Shown here one piece after another: positions 1-13,285 of a DNA stretch of 64,000 nucleotides. Origin of the DNA: Vigna angularis (taxonomy: Eukaryota > Streptophyta > Magnoliopsida > Fabales > Fabaceae); the NCBI RefSeq assembly GCF_016808095.1, contig NC_068977.1, positions 30,901,364 to 30,965,363 on the forward strand, in the 5' to 3' direction. Numbering within the stretch: position 1 is the stretch's first letter; each line of letters opens with the position of its first letter. The notes below the pieces were generated by a model that did not search any database, was not told the origin of the DNA, and saw only the letters and a list, made by a program, of their open reading frames with translations. The translations under genes and the position numbers were made by a program.

Positions 1-820
1 GGTACCTCTCTCACTGAAGACCGAGCAATTGTAAAAGAGCGAGCGACTAAAACTAAAGAAAGGCAAGCAACTCAGGCAATCCTAGTTTTCGGATGGAAAA
101 TACGTCAGAAAGGTAAGTCTCTCGATCCTACAAAATCCCTACCGAAACAGAAACGTAAAATAAGATTACATATAAATGAAGTTTAATATAAATCGCATAA
201 AATTATACAGTTGTTTGAAATTATAAGCAATATATTTTTAGTTTTGAAATAAAGTAGTAACAAAAAAATGTTCAAAAGTGGAGATGTATATTTGACATAT
301 GAGTGTTCCAAAAATATATTTGTAAATTTAATTTATTTGGAAAACTAAACACAAATTCACATATAATTTTAGAAACTAAAAATATAAATAAAAATATTAT
401 TTGATTTAAACTATAAGTTATTTTTCTATTACAGTTACAATATGTGTTTTTTCAATATTTTTTGATTGTATTCAAAATAGTTTTTAAATGATTTTGTAAA
501 TGTATTTATTTTTTCTAAAATGAAAATACATGTGATGAAAGAAAAACATAAACAGATAGAAAAATAGGGCCCAATTTTTGGCCCAAGTCCTAAGGTATCT
601 TCATAATCACATAGAAAACAGAACAGAGAGAAAGCTGCTACATGAGCTTGGTTTCAGTGAAGTGGAGTCGTTGTTGTGATATCTCCATCGAAATTCCACA
701 CAATTTCTGAAAATCTAAGCAACTTCACCACTTAGTTACCGTTTGTTCCCATAACCACAGATCCACCGTTTTGTTTTTTCATTCTATTTTTCCGTTTTCC
801 CGAAAAAGTGTGGGAAAACA
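1..820. promoter_or_regulatory. Upstream region and 5' leader of the SFT2-like gene
   Basis: No gene is visible here. The DNA is AT-rich until about 540. Two GGCCCAA boxes follow at 567-574 and 580-586, about 240 bases before the start codon. Boxes of this type (site II, TCP-bound) are common in promoters of plant housekeeping genes. A pyrimidine-rich leader runs from about 600 to 820. The transcription start is not determined; the promoter role of the boxes is inferred from motif and position. Confidence 0.4.
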
Positions 821-2884
821 ATGGAAACGATGAACAAAGCCTTCGAGAAAGTGAAGATAATGGTGGGAATGGACGTCGAAGACGAAGAGCAGCAAGCTGC
901 AGCATTGGAAAACAGCAGCTCATTCGCCTTTGTGGACGATTTCAACCGCAACTGCACCTTGTCCACCACACAGGTTTCTACTTCGCTCCATTTCTGTTCC
1001 AATTGGCAAATTGAATGTGGTAATCGTTTCGTTTCTGAGAAAATAGAATAATACGCAGTGATGAGATAGAAAGGAAGAGAAAATTTGAGTGTGTGGTTGA
1101 TTCGGTAGGCGAAACGGAGGTGCTAGGTTTTGAACGTGGATCTGATCCTTAATTGTGGTTTTTACATTGCTATATTTTATAATTTGATTTTCCTTTATTA
1201 TAATTTTCCAAGTTCTGGTGTTTTAATCTGATTAACTGTTGACAGATCAGAAACTTGTGTAGTTGGTGTGTTAGACTGGATGATAGGTTGGTAAAATGTT
1301 TTTTTATCTCAGTGTTAGATGAGGAAAGCTACTCCATATTAACATAATTCTGACAATAGCTATGCCTGCACATCAGACCCAAATTTACTGTCCCATGTGG
1401 ATTTCTCTTAATGGAGATCTTATAATAATAGTAATGTAAAAAGTGATAAATCGTGTACCCACGCGTATCATGAATCCATATTTTTACTGCATACCTGATA
1501 ACTATGAACTACCCTAAGTGGAACAAGTCAAGTCACCTAGAGATTTATTTGTCCCCCTCTCGATTTACAATGTTTTTAAGGAAAGTTAGCAAAATATTGC
1601 CGCGTCGGAATATTTTTAAATTTTAACCTCGAATTGGCGAGGTGCACGGGTATTGGAATAAATGTATAGAGAGTTGCATGGGCTGTGGTCATCACTTTTT
1701 TTGTTTTTGCATACTGGTAGTTATCATTGTTATCAATAATGGATTATAGAAAATGGAAGAGAGCCAGTCCGGGCTTTCAATAGCATGCCATAGCGGCAAG
1801 GCTTGCCCTGCACTCTACAGGGCCGGCCATAGCAGAGCGGTTTGGTGTAGAAGCCATAGCAGACTAAAGAGCATTCATAGTGACAGTGTACATACTCCAA
1901 AAGAGCTATCTGAGCAGAGACCTTAGGGCCTTTCTAGGGGGTCATTTTTTGGATTTCAGTTTCCGAAAGTGAAATCTATAATCCACTATATCATATAGTA
2001 GATAGTGTTGCAAACAAATTGTGGAAGTCACATGGCTGTTGTATATAAGATATATTATATATCAACTAAATATGTATAAAAATTAGTTGTATGCAAATAA
2101 AAGGTGTATAAAAATTGGCTTAATATGAAATTGTTAACTCAAAACTTCAGTTGTCTGGAGACTTTCGGGAACTGCAAGAGGATGTAGGATAAATTTTGCT
2201 ACTGTGGGTGCCATAGCAAGCATAACAGCGGGTGGAATTGCAATTTCATATCCGAGGACTTCTGCAATGCTGTAACACTCTAGTGGCTATTTAACAACAC
2301 AATTTTTACAATGTTACTCAATCCACAGATGACATGGGATTGGGAAATCAAATCAAGAGAAAACATGCAGATAATATTTTCTAATAGAAATTAACATTGT
2401 AGATTTTTTTATTGTTGGTTGGAAATAACTTATACTGGCATTAAGGTGGTAAGTGAGAGTTGAGTATGATTCACTGATGGATTGCAGGAATAACTGAATG
2501 TCTTTGCAAAATATTCATAGAAGGGTGATGTAAAATAAATATTTGTTGGAAGATGAATTTGGATGCCTGAAATACACTTTATTTGGATCGGAATTTTTAT
2601 GGATTGTCTTATTTGAACTGAATTACAGCGATATTGTACAACTTTTAGGTTCATTTGTGCTCTAAGATGTGACTTGGTATTAAAATATGCAGTCTATAGA
2701 GGTACCATGTTATTAGGTTCCTCAGTTTAAATTCTCAATACACTAATTGTGAAATTCCTATTATATAATGTTGCCTTTTGTTTCAAACAATGGTGAGGAC
2801 CCAGAACTACATGATGATGTTAGATTGGTTTTTGTAATTCACAAACTCAAATCAAACATTGGACATTGGGGAGCATGATGATAT

Positions 2885-2928
<44 letters not shown>

Positions 2929-5900
2929 ATATCTTTTTGTAATTGTTCCATTCGTGTTACCGGTAATTGTTGGGGGTTGGCTGGTTGGTTAGTAATTGGG
3001 GAATATAGAAAAGGTCTGGAGTATCAGTTTTACTTCATGTTTTTGTAAGGTCTGATTAACTCCAGTGATTAGGGCTATTCTGCTATTTTCCGCATCTCTA
3101 TAGTTTCTACCCTCTACATCTCCCTTTTCTCCTATATGTTTGATTCTTTTACTAAACCGTGTGCATCAATCGCCTCATATTTCCTTATTTACCCAAACTT
3201 CTATCATGTTGAAATGTTCATTTGATTCATCTAACAGGTTTCTATTTGTAAATTGTCTTTCACAGTTTAACTAATAAGCTCTCTGTCTGTGACCAGAGAC
3301 TATATGGTTTTGCCATATGCTTTGCTGCTGGATTAACTTGTACACTATTGGTAAGTTTGACATTATGATTTTTCTTGTTAAATAAGTGAAGCATATATGC
3401 TAGTGCTTCAGTTCAAAGTGGAAATATTAATATTAAGCTTGAATCTTTCATAGAATATGGCCAAACCCAATTCTGAAAGGCAGCCCAAAAAAAGGCCCGT
3501 ACACTACCAGTGTGGGCTCATGTATGCACCTTATACCCCTGTGAATGTTGATAATGTTTCTATGTCCAGTATAACTGTAACATTGGACCAATAGAGTCAA
3601 AACCCAAGGCAGCAACAATGCCATTGAAATGTGTTCACCATTATATTATAGTTATAGAGAATAAGCAAGAAACTCCTATTCTTTTGGCTTCTTTTACTTA
3701 AATCAACAACTGATAATGAGGGTAATGGCTTCTCTTGCCTTTTTTATGAAAATTTGATGGGAATATAGTTCTTTTCACTTCCTTTCTGAAAACTTGACTT
3801 ACAACTGTTACTCTTTCTACTTTAATGTATAATAACTCATTTATTTTGACAGACAAGAATAAGCACTAATAAATGACATTTCTCTCTCCCATGTTACAGT
3901 CTATGCTTGTTTTCTTCAAGCCAATCAAGTTTGCAATAGCATTTACTCTTGGTAATTTGCTTTCACTTGGAAGGTATGTTCTGTTTTAGAGCTGTATAAT
4001 TACATTATGATGCAGACTTGCTTATACTCTGGAATTTAATGTATTAGAAATGAGGATACACTTAAACTGTTTCTAGTTCACAGGTTTCAAATATTATGCT
4101 TTTATAAGTAATGGAAAATGTTTTTTCTTTCTTTCCTTTGCAAAAGGGGGTGTGGGAGCAGACGATAAGGTTTCTTTACTCTTTATATCACTGTACACAG
4201 CACTAATCCTATGAACCTCAAATTAGTACTTTTTCTACCTGATAGGCTATTTTGTTATTGGGCTCTCTTTGTGGACTTGAGTCCAAAAGAATAATCATTA
4301 AAATCCATTAAGTAATACAGGAAACTGGAACTTAACCCACAGATCGCTGAGTGAAGTGAGAAATGGGGCATTACAGTGACTAGGTCAGTTCTTCAAGGTT
4401 GCCTAGCTTCCTCCTGAGTCTCACTGTTCTTGCTGATTCTTGCTTGCCTTCTGCTCATTCTATGTCTTGGTTTAGTAACCTTTGCAAACTTCAGACCTTC
4501 CTTACTCTTCCTCTACACTTTATCCCATCTGTATGTCTAGTCTATTCAAAGAAATCCCCCCTGCATATTCTATTTTATCTCACCTTTGTTACTCATGATT
4601 GTCCTTAATCACTTCCTTTCTTTCCTCTTCACCTAGGCTCTTGTTATTATTGAGTATCTATCACAATTCTTAAAATAGAGACTTTCATGGTTTAATTTCT
4701 GTTCTTATGGATGAAGAGCACCAAGTATTAGGAAGTCATTCTAATAAAATAGATGTTAGATGTTTTGAATTCTTACTTTGTATTAAACAAATTTCGACAA
4801 CTAATATAGAACTACTTTCTTAAGGCTAGGATATCAATATGAAAATAAGCAAGACCGATTTGCATAATCTCATTCTGGACTTCAATTTCTTTTTTCTTTC
4901 TTTTAGATGGGTGACGTAACACTTACTATTATGTGCATTTGATGTCTTCATTATATATACAAAAGTTATGATTTAGACATTATTTTTTGCTGTAAGTAGC
5001 TAGATTGATCTGTGGGCCAGATTACTAGTATTAAGTGATCATTTTTCCATAGATGCAATCATCGATATTTAAATTTTATTTATCTCTATTTAAACTAAAA
5101 ATGGCTAAATAGTTTGAAGTTCAAAAGTTATGAATGAATTCATATGTTTTATTGTTTCATCGTACTCTTACAAGTGTTTATTCATATATTTTTAAGACAT
5201 CTATATTATATTTCCACTAAAAGAAATATTGATTTCTTAAATTGCTATTGTAGTAAGTGAGAGTATTCTTTTTGTGATAAATATTTTTTGAATATGTACT
5301 GATATTTATTCTTATCAGTTATCTCGATATGTTTGCTTTATCAATGCGTTCGATACTCAGTTGATGGAAAGTTGATTGGTACTGAAATTTGAGAATTGTA
5401 CTCATGCAAGAGAAACTTGTCGATACGATCGAGAAACTTGTTGTGCCTAAATCAAAAGGCAAAGATGATGTTGAGTCTTCTAGCACTTAAAAGAAGTACT
5501 TAGAGGATTACACATGAATGCAAAATGCATCATCTTAGCATCAATGAGTTTAGAACTCTAGAGACAACATGAGGACATGGATCCATTTGCTATCATTGAT
5601 CATCTTAAGAAGATGTTTGGTTCACAAAGTAGGCAATCAAATACCAGCTATCTAAGACCCTGTTTAGGTCAACACAATAGGTCCAAATTGTGTGGAAATG
5701 CTAAAGGTGGAACTGCATGTTCTGAACATGATTAGTCATATAGAACAACTTGAGAAGTTGGATCGCAAACTTGGGAAGGAATTATCCCAAGATTTGATTA
5801 TGTAATCACCCCCTAACACATTCTCATAGTTCATTGTTAATTTTAACATGAACAAGATGGATGGCAAGTTGCATGACATGTTGAAATTGTTGGTTGACTA

Positions 5901-8900
5901 TCAGAATTAGGTTGATTCTAGTAAGAACCAAGGATCTGTCTTGGTGATTGGAAAATCTAACAAGAAAATGGGCATAGGCAAGTACAAGCCTAAAAAGAAA
6001 CCTTCTGTAGCTAAGGTTTGTGTGACCAAGCCTAAGCTCAAGAAAGGCGGTGTTGGGAAAAGTTATGCTTTAACTGCATTTGATACTCGCCAATGGAAAG
6101 TTGGTTGTGACAACTTTATGGATTGATATCAAAATCTGAAAATTAATCTACGCAGCAAAAAGATAGGGACACTCCTTCTTCATAAACTCTTCTAACTCTC
6201 AAGTCATTTCTTGTGTAGCTTCATTCCAAAGCACCTTCATTGTGCGAATATCCTTTCCTAGCAATGTCTTGGTTTGCACGTCCAACAATCTTACTGGTCC
6301 AGTATCCAATATTAAGTCCTCCTTGACTTGAATGTCATCAACCTCCGATACATGAAAAGGATCTGAGACATACTTCCTCAACTGAGATACATGGAAGACA
6401 TTATGCAAGTTTCCCAACTAAGGTGGTAGTGCTATCTCATAGGCTACTGGACCAATCCTCCTGAATACTTGATATGGTCCTAGAAACTTTAGTGACAACT
6501 TTCTTGACTTGATAGCCCTCTCAACTCTTGTTGTTGGTGTTACTCGCAAAAACACATGATCTCCAACTTCAAACTATAGAGGTCTCTTCCTCTTATCCGC
6601 ATAAGACTTTTGCCTGCTTCGAGTTGCCTTCATCTTCTTTTCAATCAACTTCACCTTGTCGGTAGTCTGTTGCAACAGCTCAGGGCCTACTGTCACTGAT
6701 TCTCCATCCTGAAACCAACACAATGGCATTTGACATCTCCTTTTACACAAAGCTTTAACAAAAAACGAAAATTGTTGTTTTGAAGCTCTGTATAGAAAGA
6801 GATGTCGAATGCCATTGTGTTGGTTTCAGGATGGAGAATTAGTAGTAGTAGGCCCTGAGCTGTTGTAGCAAACTATCGACAAGGTGAAGTTGATTGAAGA
6901 GAAGATGAGGGCAACTTGGAACATGCAAAATTCTTACACGGATTTGAGGAGGAGACCTCTATAATTTGAATTTGGAGATCATGTGTTTTTGCAAGTAACA
7001 CCAACGACAAGAGTTGGGAGGGCTATCAAGTCAAGAAAGTTGTCACTAAAGTTTCTAGGACCATATCAAGTGCTCAGGAGGATTGGTCCAATAGCCTATG
7101 AGATAGCATTACCACCTTAGTTTGGGAACTTGCATAATGTCTTCCATGTATCTCAGTTGAGGAAGTATGTTAGAGATCCTTTTCATGTATTGGAGGTTGA
7201 TGACATTCAAGTTAAGAAGGACTTAACCTTGGATGCTGGACTAGTACAGTTGTTGGACATGCAAACCTAGATGTTGCGAGAAAAGGATATTCGCACTGTG
7301 AAGGTGCTTTGGAATGAAACTACACAAGAGATGAGTTAGAAGAGTTTATGAAGAAAGAGTATCCCTACCTTTTCGCTGAGTAGATCAATTTTGATATCAG
7401 TCCATGATGTTGTCACCAACTTTCCATTGGCGAGTATCAAATGTAGTTGAAGCATACATATCTAGATATTTAATAAGAATAAACAGGTCAGTACATATTC
7501 AAAAAATATTTATCACAAATAAGAATATACTCCCACTTACTACTATAGCAATTTAAGAAATCAATATTTCTTTTAGTGGTAATATAATATAAAGGTCTTA
7601 AAAATATATGAATAAACATTTGTAAGGGTATGATGAAACAATAAAATATATGATTCTATTCATAATTTTGCAACTTCAAACTATTTACTCATTTTTAATT
7701 TAAAATTCTAAACTTGTAAGAGTATGATGAAAAATAAAATGTAAATATAAAAAATATCTAAAGCAAAAGAGGTATATATTCTTACAATAGAGATAACATT
7801 TAAATATCGATGAATGTATGTATGGGAAAATGATCCCCTCAATACTAGTAATATGGACCACAGATTGGCCTAGCCACTTACAGAAAAAAACTAATGTTAA
7901 AATCATAACTTCTATATATACATGTAAGAAATCATATGTTCATAATATTGAGTGTTACATCACCCCGTTAAAAGAAAGAAAGAGGAAACTAAGTCCAAAA
8001 CTAGATTTTTCAAATATATTATATGAATATAATATATGAAACACCTTTTCAATGATGTTCTGTTTACTTTAAATGCTAAGTGGAAATCTTTTTTATGACA
8101 GCACAGCATTCCTGATAGGTCCTAAGAGGCAAGTGACAATGATGCTTGATCCTGTTCGTATATATGCAACTTCCATATACATTGCAAGTATGATAATCGC
8201 CTTGTTTTGTGCTCTGTATGTAAGTCAACATGTAATTGTCTTTTCTTCCTTTTATTTAATCACACAAAAAAAATCCTATCTTTTACTAGCTTATTGTCTC
8301 GCTATTTTGCATTAAACAGGTCCATAACAAGTTACTGACATTTCTTGCACTTATTTTGGAGTTTGGGGCACTTGTTTGGTACGTCTCAAATTTTCCCTTG
8401 TCTTCCATATAACCTGAAGTGTGCTGTATGCGCAGATTAAGTTACTATACCATAAATCTGATGTGGCATAAAGTAGTATGCCTATTGTAGGGAAAACTAT
8501 GAAGATAAATTCAATTGTATAATGTATATGCTCCAAAGAGACAGGCTGTATGTCCACCGATAAGCCCCAAAGCAATAAAGTTTGAATTGTTATGGAATCA
8601 GTTAGCGGAGCCACGAACTGATAATGAATACTGAAAAGAGATATAAATTAATGCTTAAAAGAGCCCCAAACCTATTTAGTGAATGTGTATGTTTTAGTTT
8701 GAAATGGTTCGAGTGTTTTGTAGCGTGATAGGGACTGTGTTGATAGGGGTAAAAATAAGATTAAAGGGGAAATTTGGCCACAGTGCCTTTCTAGTTAGGC
8801 AGAAGAATGGGAATTGGAAATAAACTAAGCACAGTTCCCATTCGAAACTTCAATTGTGATTAATTCAGTGATGAGTAGTTCTGAGGCAGACATTATGATG

Positions 8901-9622
8901 TGTAGATGGTGCAGCTTCGTTTTTGCACTAGAACCTGACAAACTGGCTTCAAGCTGGGTCAACTCTGTGAATAGCAACAGTTTTCATAAATCAACTAGCC
9001 TTTAGTTGGCTGATGTGGCAATATCTGATGCGACCACATCTTTACTAAAGCTACACATATTAGCCATCAAAAGTGAGAAACCAAGGAATGAAGCTAACAC
9101 CCAAATAATAAAAGGAATGAGCTTCTACCACCACTACACCAATGTGCTTTATCATTTTCTGTTTGGTATAAATTACCGTATACTTGAGAGTTATTTTTTA
9201 AAATAAGCGAGAATTAAGCATTTAATTTATATCTCTTTTCAGTATTTATTGTCATATAATAGTTTGACTACTCAGATAGATAATTGTGTTGGTAGTAGAT
9301 TAGAATTAAATCCGTACTTTGAAGTTTGAACTATATAAATCTTGTTATTAATAAAAGCTTATATCTACATTGTAAAACTAAAAGCACTTTCTTTCATTTG
9401 AAGTATTAATGATATCAATGTCAATATTTGCATAATTTGATATCTCTTCAAGAATGCAATAATACTATTTATCCTGTTGTGACTGACATGTATCCAGTCC
9501 TGTATATCTGACATTCTTCTATGTTCTGATATATGATTGGCAGGTATAGTTTGAGCTACATCCCTTTTGCGAGGTCCATGGTTTCAAAGATCATGGCTTC
9601 ATGCTTTGACACTGAATTTTAG
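821..9622 (+). CDS. SFT2-like vesicle transport protein (Got1/Sft2 family), 6 exons
   Basis: Small four-pass membrane protein expected to act at the Golgi in retrograde or endosome-to-Golgi vesicle fusion (family knowledge). Exons by splice sites and frame: 821-973, 3297-3350, 3900-3973, 8102-8219, 8320-8378 and 9544-9622. They sum to 537 nt, or 178 residues, which is usual for the family. The soluble, acidic N-terminus is encoded by exon 1 (an alternative start at 830 would drop three residues). Exons 2-6 encode hydrophobic segments with family signatures: FAICFAAG, FAIAFTLGNLLSLGS, then FLIGPKRQ, and a final helix pair ending near YIPFARS. All introns are GT-AG. Intron 1 (2.3 kb) holds a CT/TA microsatellite and sequence duplicated at 39.1 kb. 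Intron 3 (4.1 kb) holds a large palindrome. A Ty1-copia element lies 266 bases past the stop. Confidence 0.9.
1780..2250. repeat. Dispersed 'catagc' motif cluster in SFT2 intron 1
   Basis: The words ccatagcag, ccatagcgg and gccatagca recur at about 1788, 1826, 1852 and 2210, in a patch more GC-rich than the surrounding intron. Short subterminal words of this kind are typical of non-autonomous hAT-like elements. I could not define terminal inverted repeats or a target duplication, so the transposon assignment is only a guess. Confidence 0.2.
2886..2929. repeat. (CT)n(AT)n microsatellite in SFT2 intron 1
   Basis: About nine CT units followed directly by about twelve AT units. At the matching place in the duplicated copy near 39,640, only a short CT run and a tacacacacg stretch are present, so the repeat has changed since the duplication. 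Confidence 0.9.
5345..6128 (+). pseudogene. Degenerate Ty1-copia gag, only in the left arm of the palindrome
   Basis: Translated pieces show the copia gag (UBN2-type) layout: a segment with HIEQLEKLDRKLGKELSQ, then FIVNFNMNKMDGKLHDML, then a lysine-rich stretch at 5941-6060. Several in-frame stops interrupt it. The segment is bounded by a partial direct repeat (tgcgttcgatactc at 5345 and tgcatttgatactc at 6075). The other arm has a single copy of that word and no gag. This fits deletion by recombination between the repeats in one arm, or insertion in the other. Confidence 0.6.
6199..6740 (-). pseudogene. Ty3-gypsy integrase C-terminal fragment (left inner arm)
   Basis: The minus strand of 6199-6417 gives an open stretch including NVFHVSQLRKYVSDPFHV and KVLWNEATQEM, typical of the region after the integrase core in Del/Tekay-type Ty3-gypsy elements. 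Upstream on that strand (6420-6700) is the matching TRVERAIKSRKLSLKFLGPYQ-like part with stops. Its inverted partner lies at 6795-7345. Only this tail of pol is present; no reverse transcriptase or integrase core was seen. Confidence 0.6.
6795..7345 (+). pseudogene. Ty3-gypsy integrase C-terminal fragment (right inner arm)
   Basis: Plus-strand counterpart of 6199-6740. Readable pieces include KSRKLSLKFLGPYQV, RRIGPIAYEIALPP, NVFHVSQLRKYV and KVLWNETTQEM, broken by in-frame stops. The divergence between the two arms is visible but modest, so the inversion is not brand new. Confidence 0.6.
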
Positions 9623-9888
9623 GCTATAAACTCAAAAGATTGTGGCATTGTCGGTCAAACTCACTTCATTGACACCCTCAATATCCCTTGAAGTCCTAAA
9701 GAAAAGGGTTTCTGCCGCTGAAATACAGTTATGAATTATGATTTTCTTTATTGTCTGCTCTTTCCTTTGGTGGAGTCTTGTACAGGTTCTACCAGATTGT
9801 TAGACTTAAAATGTTGTGCATTTGTATTATGTTGTCAATGAGCTAATGTAAAGATTTTCGTTTCTCTCAGCTCTGTCCTCTCACTCTT

Positions 9889-10092
9889 TGACAAATAACA
9901 GAAAGATCATAATGGGATAATACGTGGTGCAGGCATAAAACATACTGCAGTGTATATTCTTTATTGAATGGGCAACCGTGTATATATACAATAGAGGAAG
10001 AGAGAGAAAAGTAAAATAACAGAAAAGCACTAGAAGCTTCCATACAGAAAACTTGAGCCCAAAACTAATCCAAAGACTAATTATGGTTAAGA
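9889..10092 (-). repeat. 3' LTR of the copia element
   Basis: 204-base direct repeat of 14432-14645. Shared landmarks are ataatacgtg, ccgtgtatatatacaatagagg and gagcccaaaactaatcc. The AT-rich tatatata stretch near 9990 probably served as the LTR promoter TATA region. Confidence 0.9.
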
Positions 10093-13000
10093 CCCCCCCT
10101 CAAGCTGGGAATAAAGATTGAACATTCCCAGCTTGGTACGAAGAGTGGAAAACAAAGAAGGAGACAAGGACTTGGTGAAGATATCTGCAAGCTGGTGAGA
10201 AGAAGATACAAGTAGTAACTTCACCAATCCAGATTGAACCTTTTCACGGACTAAGTGGTAGTCAATATCTATGTGTTTGGTGTGCTCATGGAACACTGGA
10301 TTGGCTGCAATCTGGAGGGCAGATTGATTATCAGAGTAGAGAAGAGCAGGTTGCTTGAAAGAGATGCTTAAATTAGTTAGCAGATAAGTCAACCATTGAA
10401 GTTCACATGTGGTGGTAGCAAGGGCACGATATTCAGCCTTGGAGGAGCTGCGAGAAACTGTAGGTTGCTTTTTAGAATGCCATGAAACAAGAGAGTCTCC
10501 AAGATACACAGAAAAACCTGTAACGGAACGGCGAGTGTCGAGACATCCCGCCCAGTCAGAGTCACTAAATGCCAGTTGGAGAGAACTTTTAGCTGCAAAA
10601 AATAGACCGAAACCAGGGGCTTGCTTTAGATATCGTAAAATACGAAAGGCTGCTTGAGAATGTGCGGATGTAGGAGTTGACATGAATTGGCTGAGATGAT
10701 GTACGACATAGGAGATGTCAGGTTGAGTGGTAGTTAAATAAATTAATCTCCCAAGAAGACGACGATATGAGGAAGAATCAGGAAGCGGTTGGAAAGTCTA
10801 GCAGTGTAATCCATTGGCGTGGCAACAGGGCGAGAAGCTAGCATACCACAGCCTGTCAAAATATCAAGGGTGTACTTTCGTTGAGAGAGATGAATTCCAG
10901 TGCTGTTTCGGGCAACTTCTAGACCCAAAAAGTAACGAAGATTGCCAAGGTTCTTTATTTTAAAAGCATGATCAAGGAGGGCTGTAACAGATTCAATCTC
11001 TACAATATTGTTGCCGGCAAGGACAATATCATCAACATACACAAGAATAGCTGTAGTGGAAGATTCAAAAATCTTCAAAAATAGAGAATGATCAGAAGCA
11101 GATTGTTTATATCCATGTTGAAAAGAAAAGAAGAAAGTTTCACAAACCATTGTCGGCTGGCTTACTTCAAGCCATAAATTGATCGTTGAAGTTTACACAC
11201 TTGGTTGAGGAAAGAAGGATTGATTTCCGGAGGTAGAGTCATGTAAACTTCTTCATCTAATTCACCATGAAGAAAAGCGTTATTTACATCCAGTTGTTGT
11301 AAGTGTCAATTTAAAATTGCAGCTAAAGCCAAAAGTAGTCGAACTGTAGTGAGTTTTGCCACAGGGGACAAAGTGGCAATATAATCCAAGCCTTCCATTT
11401 GAGTGTATCCCTTAGCTACAAGACGAGCTTTGTAACGTTCAATGCTGCCATCTGTATGATACTTGATTTTATAAATCCATCGGCAACCGATGACATATTT
11501 ATTGGGTGGTAGAGTCGTGCAGTCCAAGTATTATTCAAGTTTAAAGCCTCCAATTCATCTTGCATGACCTTTTTCGAGCAATCATATTTGATAGCATCAA
11601 CATAGGAATGTGGTTTGGTGGTTGTGGAAATAGAAGAAATAAATGACTGAAAATTGTTAGAAAGGTGAGAATAAGAAAGATGATCTTGAATGGGATAATG
11701 CATACCTGGATGAAGATTGGTAGAAGTTGATGTGAAAGAATGATGTTAATCTTGCAGATAAGAGGGAGGATGATGAGCAAGATCATGTGTAGTAGATGGA
11801 TAAGGACTAAAATCATGAGAGAGTGAAGTATTGTCAAATGGAGTTGGTGAGACACTAGGAATATTATAATCAGTGGATGAGAGGTGAAGGAATGGAAAGT
11901 GATCCTCATAAAAGTATACATTGCGTGAGATAACAATGCTACGATTATGAAGATTATAGGCAAGGTATCCTTTTGTAGTATGTGGGATTCCAAGGAAAAC
12001 ACAAGGATGAGCTCGTGGTTCTAATTTCTTACGATGGACAGTAAATGTAGAAATGTAGCACAAACATCCAAACACTTTGAGTGTAGAGATATCACATGTA
12101 TGACCATAAAGTTTTTGAAAAGGAGTGTTATTATTGGGAAATGGTGTTTGGATGATATTGATCAAATAAGTGGCATGCAAAAGTGCATAATTCCAAAAAC
12201 ATGCAGGTAAATTTGAATGAAAAAGTATAGCACAAGTAACATTAAGTAAATGTTGATGTTTGCGCTCCATAATTCCATTTTGCTGTGGAGTTTCTATACA
12301 TGAGGTTTGATGTATTATTCCTTTAGATGTGAAAAATTCATGCATAGAGAACTCAACACCATTATCTGTGCGAATGATTTGAACATGAGTTAAATTGGTT
12401 TTCAACAAAAGCAATGAAATTAACAATGAGTTGGCGAGTCTCTGCTTTATAGGTCATGAGAAAAATCCATGTGAAATGTGTATTATCATCCACAATTGTG
12501 AGAAAAAATTTGTGACCATGCATGGAGGGGGTGGAGTAAGGTCCCCATATATCCATATGCAAAAGAGAAAAAGGTTTTTGAGCATGTGAATGACTTGTTT
12601 GGAAATGGAAGTTTGCGTTGCTTTGCATAATGACAAGAATTACAAATGAAATTTTCATTTATGGTCAAAAAAGGATATATCTTCTTCGTAGTATGTAAAC
12701 GAGTGTTTGATAAATGTCCAAGGCGAAAATGCCAAAGATCAATAGGCAAAACATTACAATCAGGATGTACTACAGAAGAATGGATATGGGGAAAATTAAA
12801 ATTCTGAGGAACAAGTTGATATAGGTCATTCTTCACATCAACTGAACCAATCTTCATCTTGGTTTTTGCATCCTGTATGAGACAAGAGTTAGCTGTGAAA
12901 AGAATCTGATACGGTGTATTCAAGACCAATTTTGATAGAGAAATCAAATTGAATGTGAATGAAGGAACATATAAAACATCAATAAGATAAAATGTGGAAG
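10087..13000 (-). pseudogene. copia pol remnant: integrase, reverse transcriptase, RNase H
   Basis: Read on the minus strand. The GAG-pre-integrase region lies at 12947-12650 (DLWHFRLGHLSNTRLH, CHYAKQRKLPFP). The integrase core is at 12660-11980, with an HMDIWGP start, RTDNGVEFS and PQQNGIMERKHQ. Reverse transcriptase is at 11527-10743, with [12 protein letters not shown] and the YVDDI catalytic motif. RNase H follows at 10683-10087, with SDSDWAGC, YSDNQSA and HIDIDYHLVREK. The domains fall in different frames with stops between them, so no full polyprotein can be made. Confidence 0.88.
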
Positions 13001-13285
13001 TAAGGTGAACAATGCCAGCATGAGTGGCAGTAAACGATGACCACTAGGAAGGTTAACAGTAATAGAAGCAATGACATGATATGAAGTGAAAAATTGTAAA
13101 GAATTAGAAACATGGTCTGTGGCTCCTAAATCAAGGATACACGGAGTTGCGTAGAGTGTGTGTTGTGCAAATTATGGATGGGATACTACCTGAAGGATGT
13201 GATGTGTGTGTAGAAGAGGAAATTGAACTAATGTGATTAACATGTGCAGAATTTGATGCTGAAGCAGTATGAGATGGTTGCTGAA

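Larger units (their letters stand above)
4893..7985. mobile_element. Composite 3.1 kb palindrome of retrotransposon sequence in SFT2 intron 3
   Basis: The two halves are inverted copies of each other about a centre near 6767. The outer tip reads tttctttctttta..gggtgacgtaacact at 4893-4925, and its complement lies at 7951-7985. Homology continues inward through 5100-5345 against 7440-7700, then 6075-6740 against 6795-7450, with almost no loop. The inner arms (6199-6700 reverse, 6830-7340 forward) encode the C-terminal end of a Ty3-gypsy integrase/pol (GNLHNVFHVSQLRKYV, KVLWNE.TQEM). The left arm alone carries about 730 bases of Ty1-copia gag. Both arms contain stops, so nothing here is an active protein gene. 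The element lies wholly in the intron and should be transcribed with SFT2. Confidence 0.75.
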
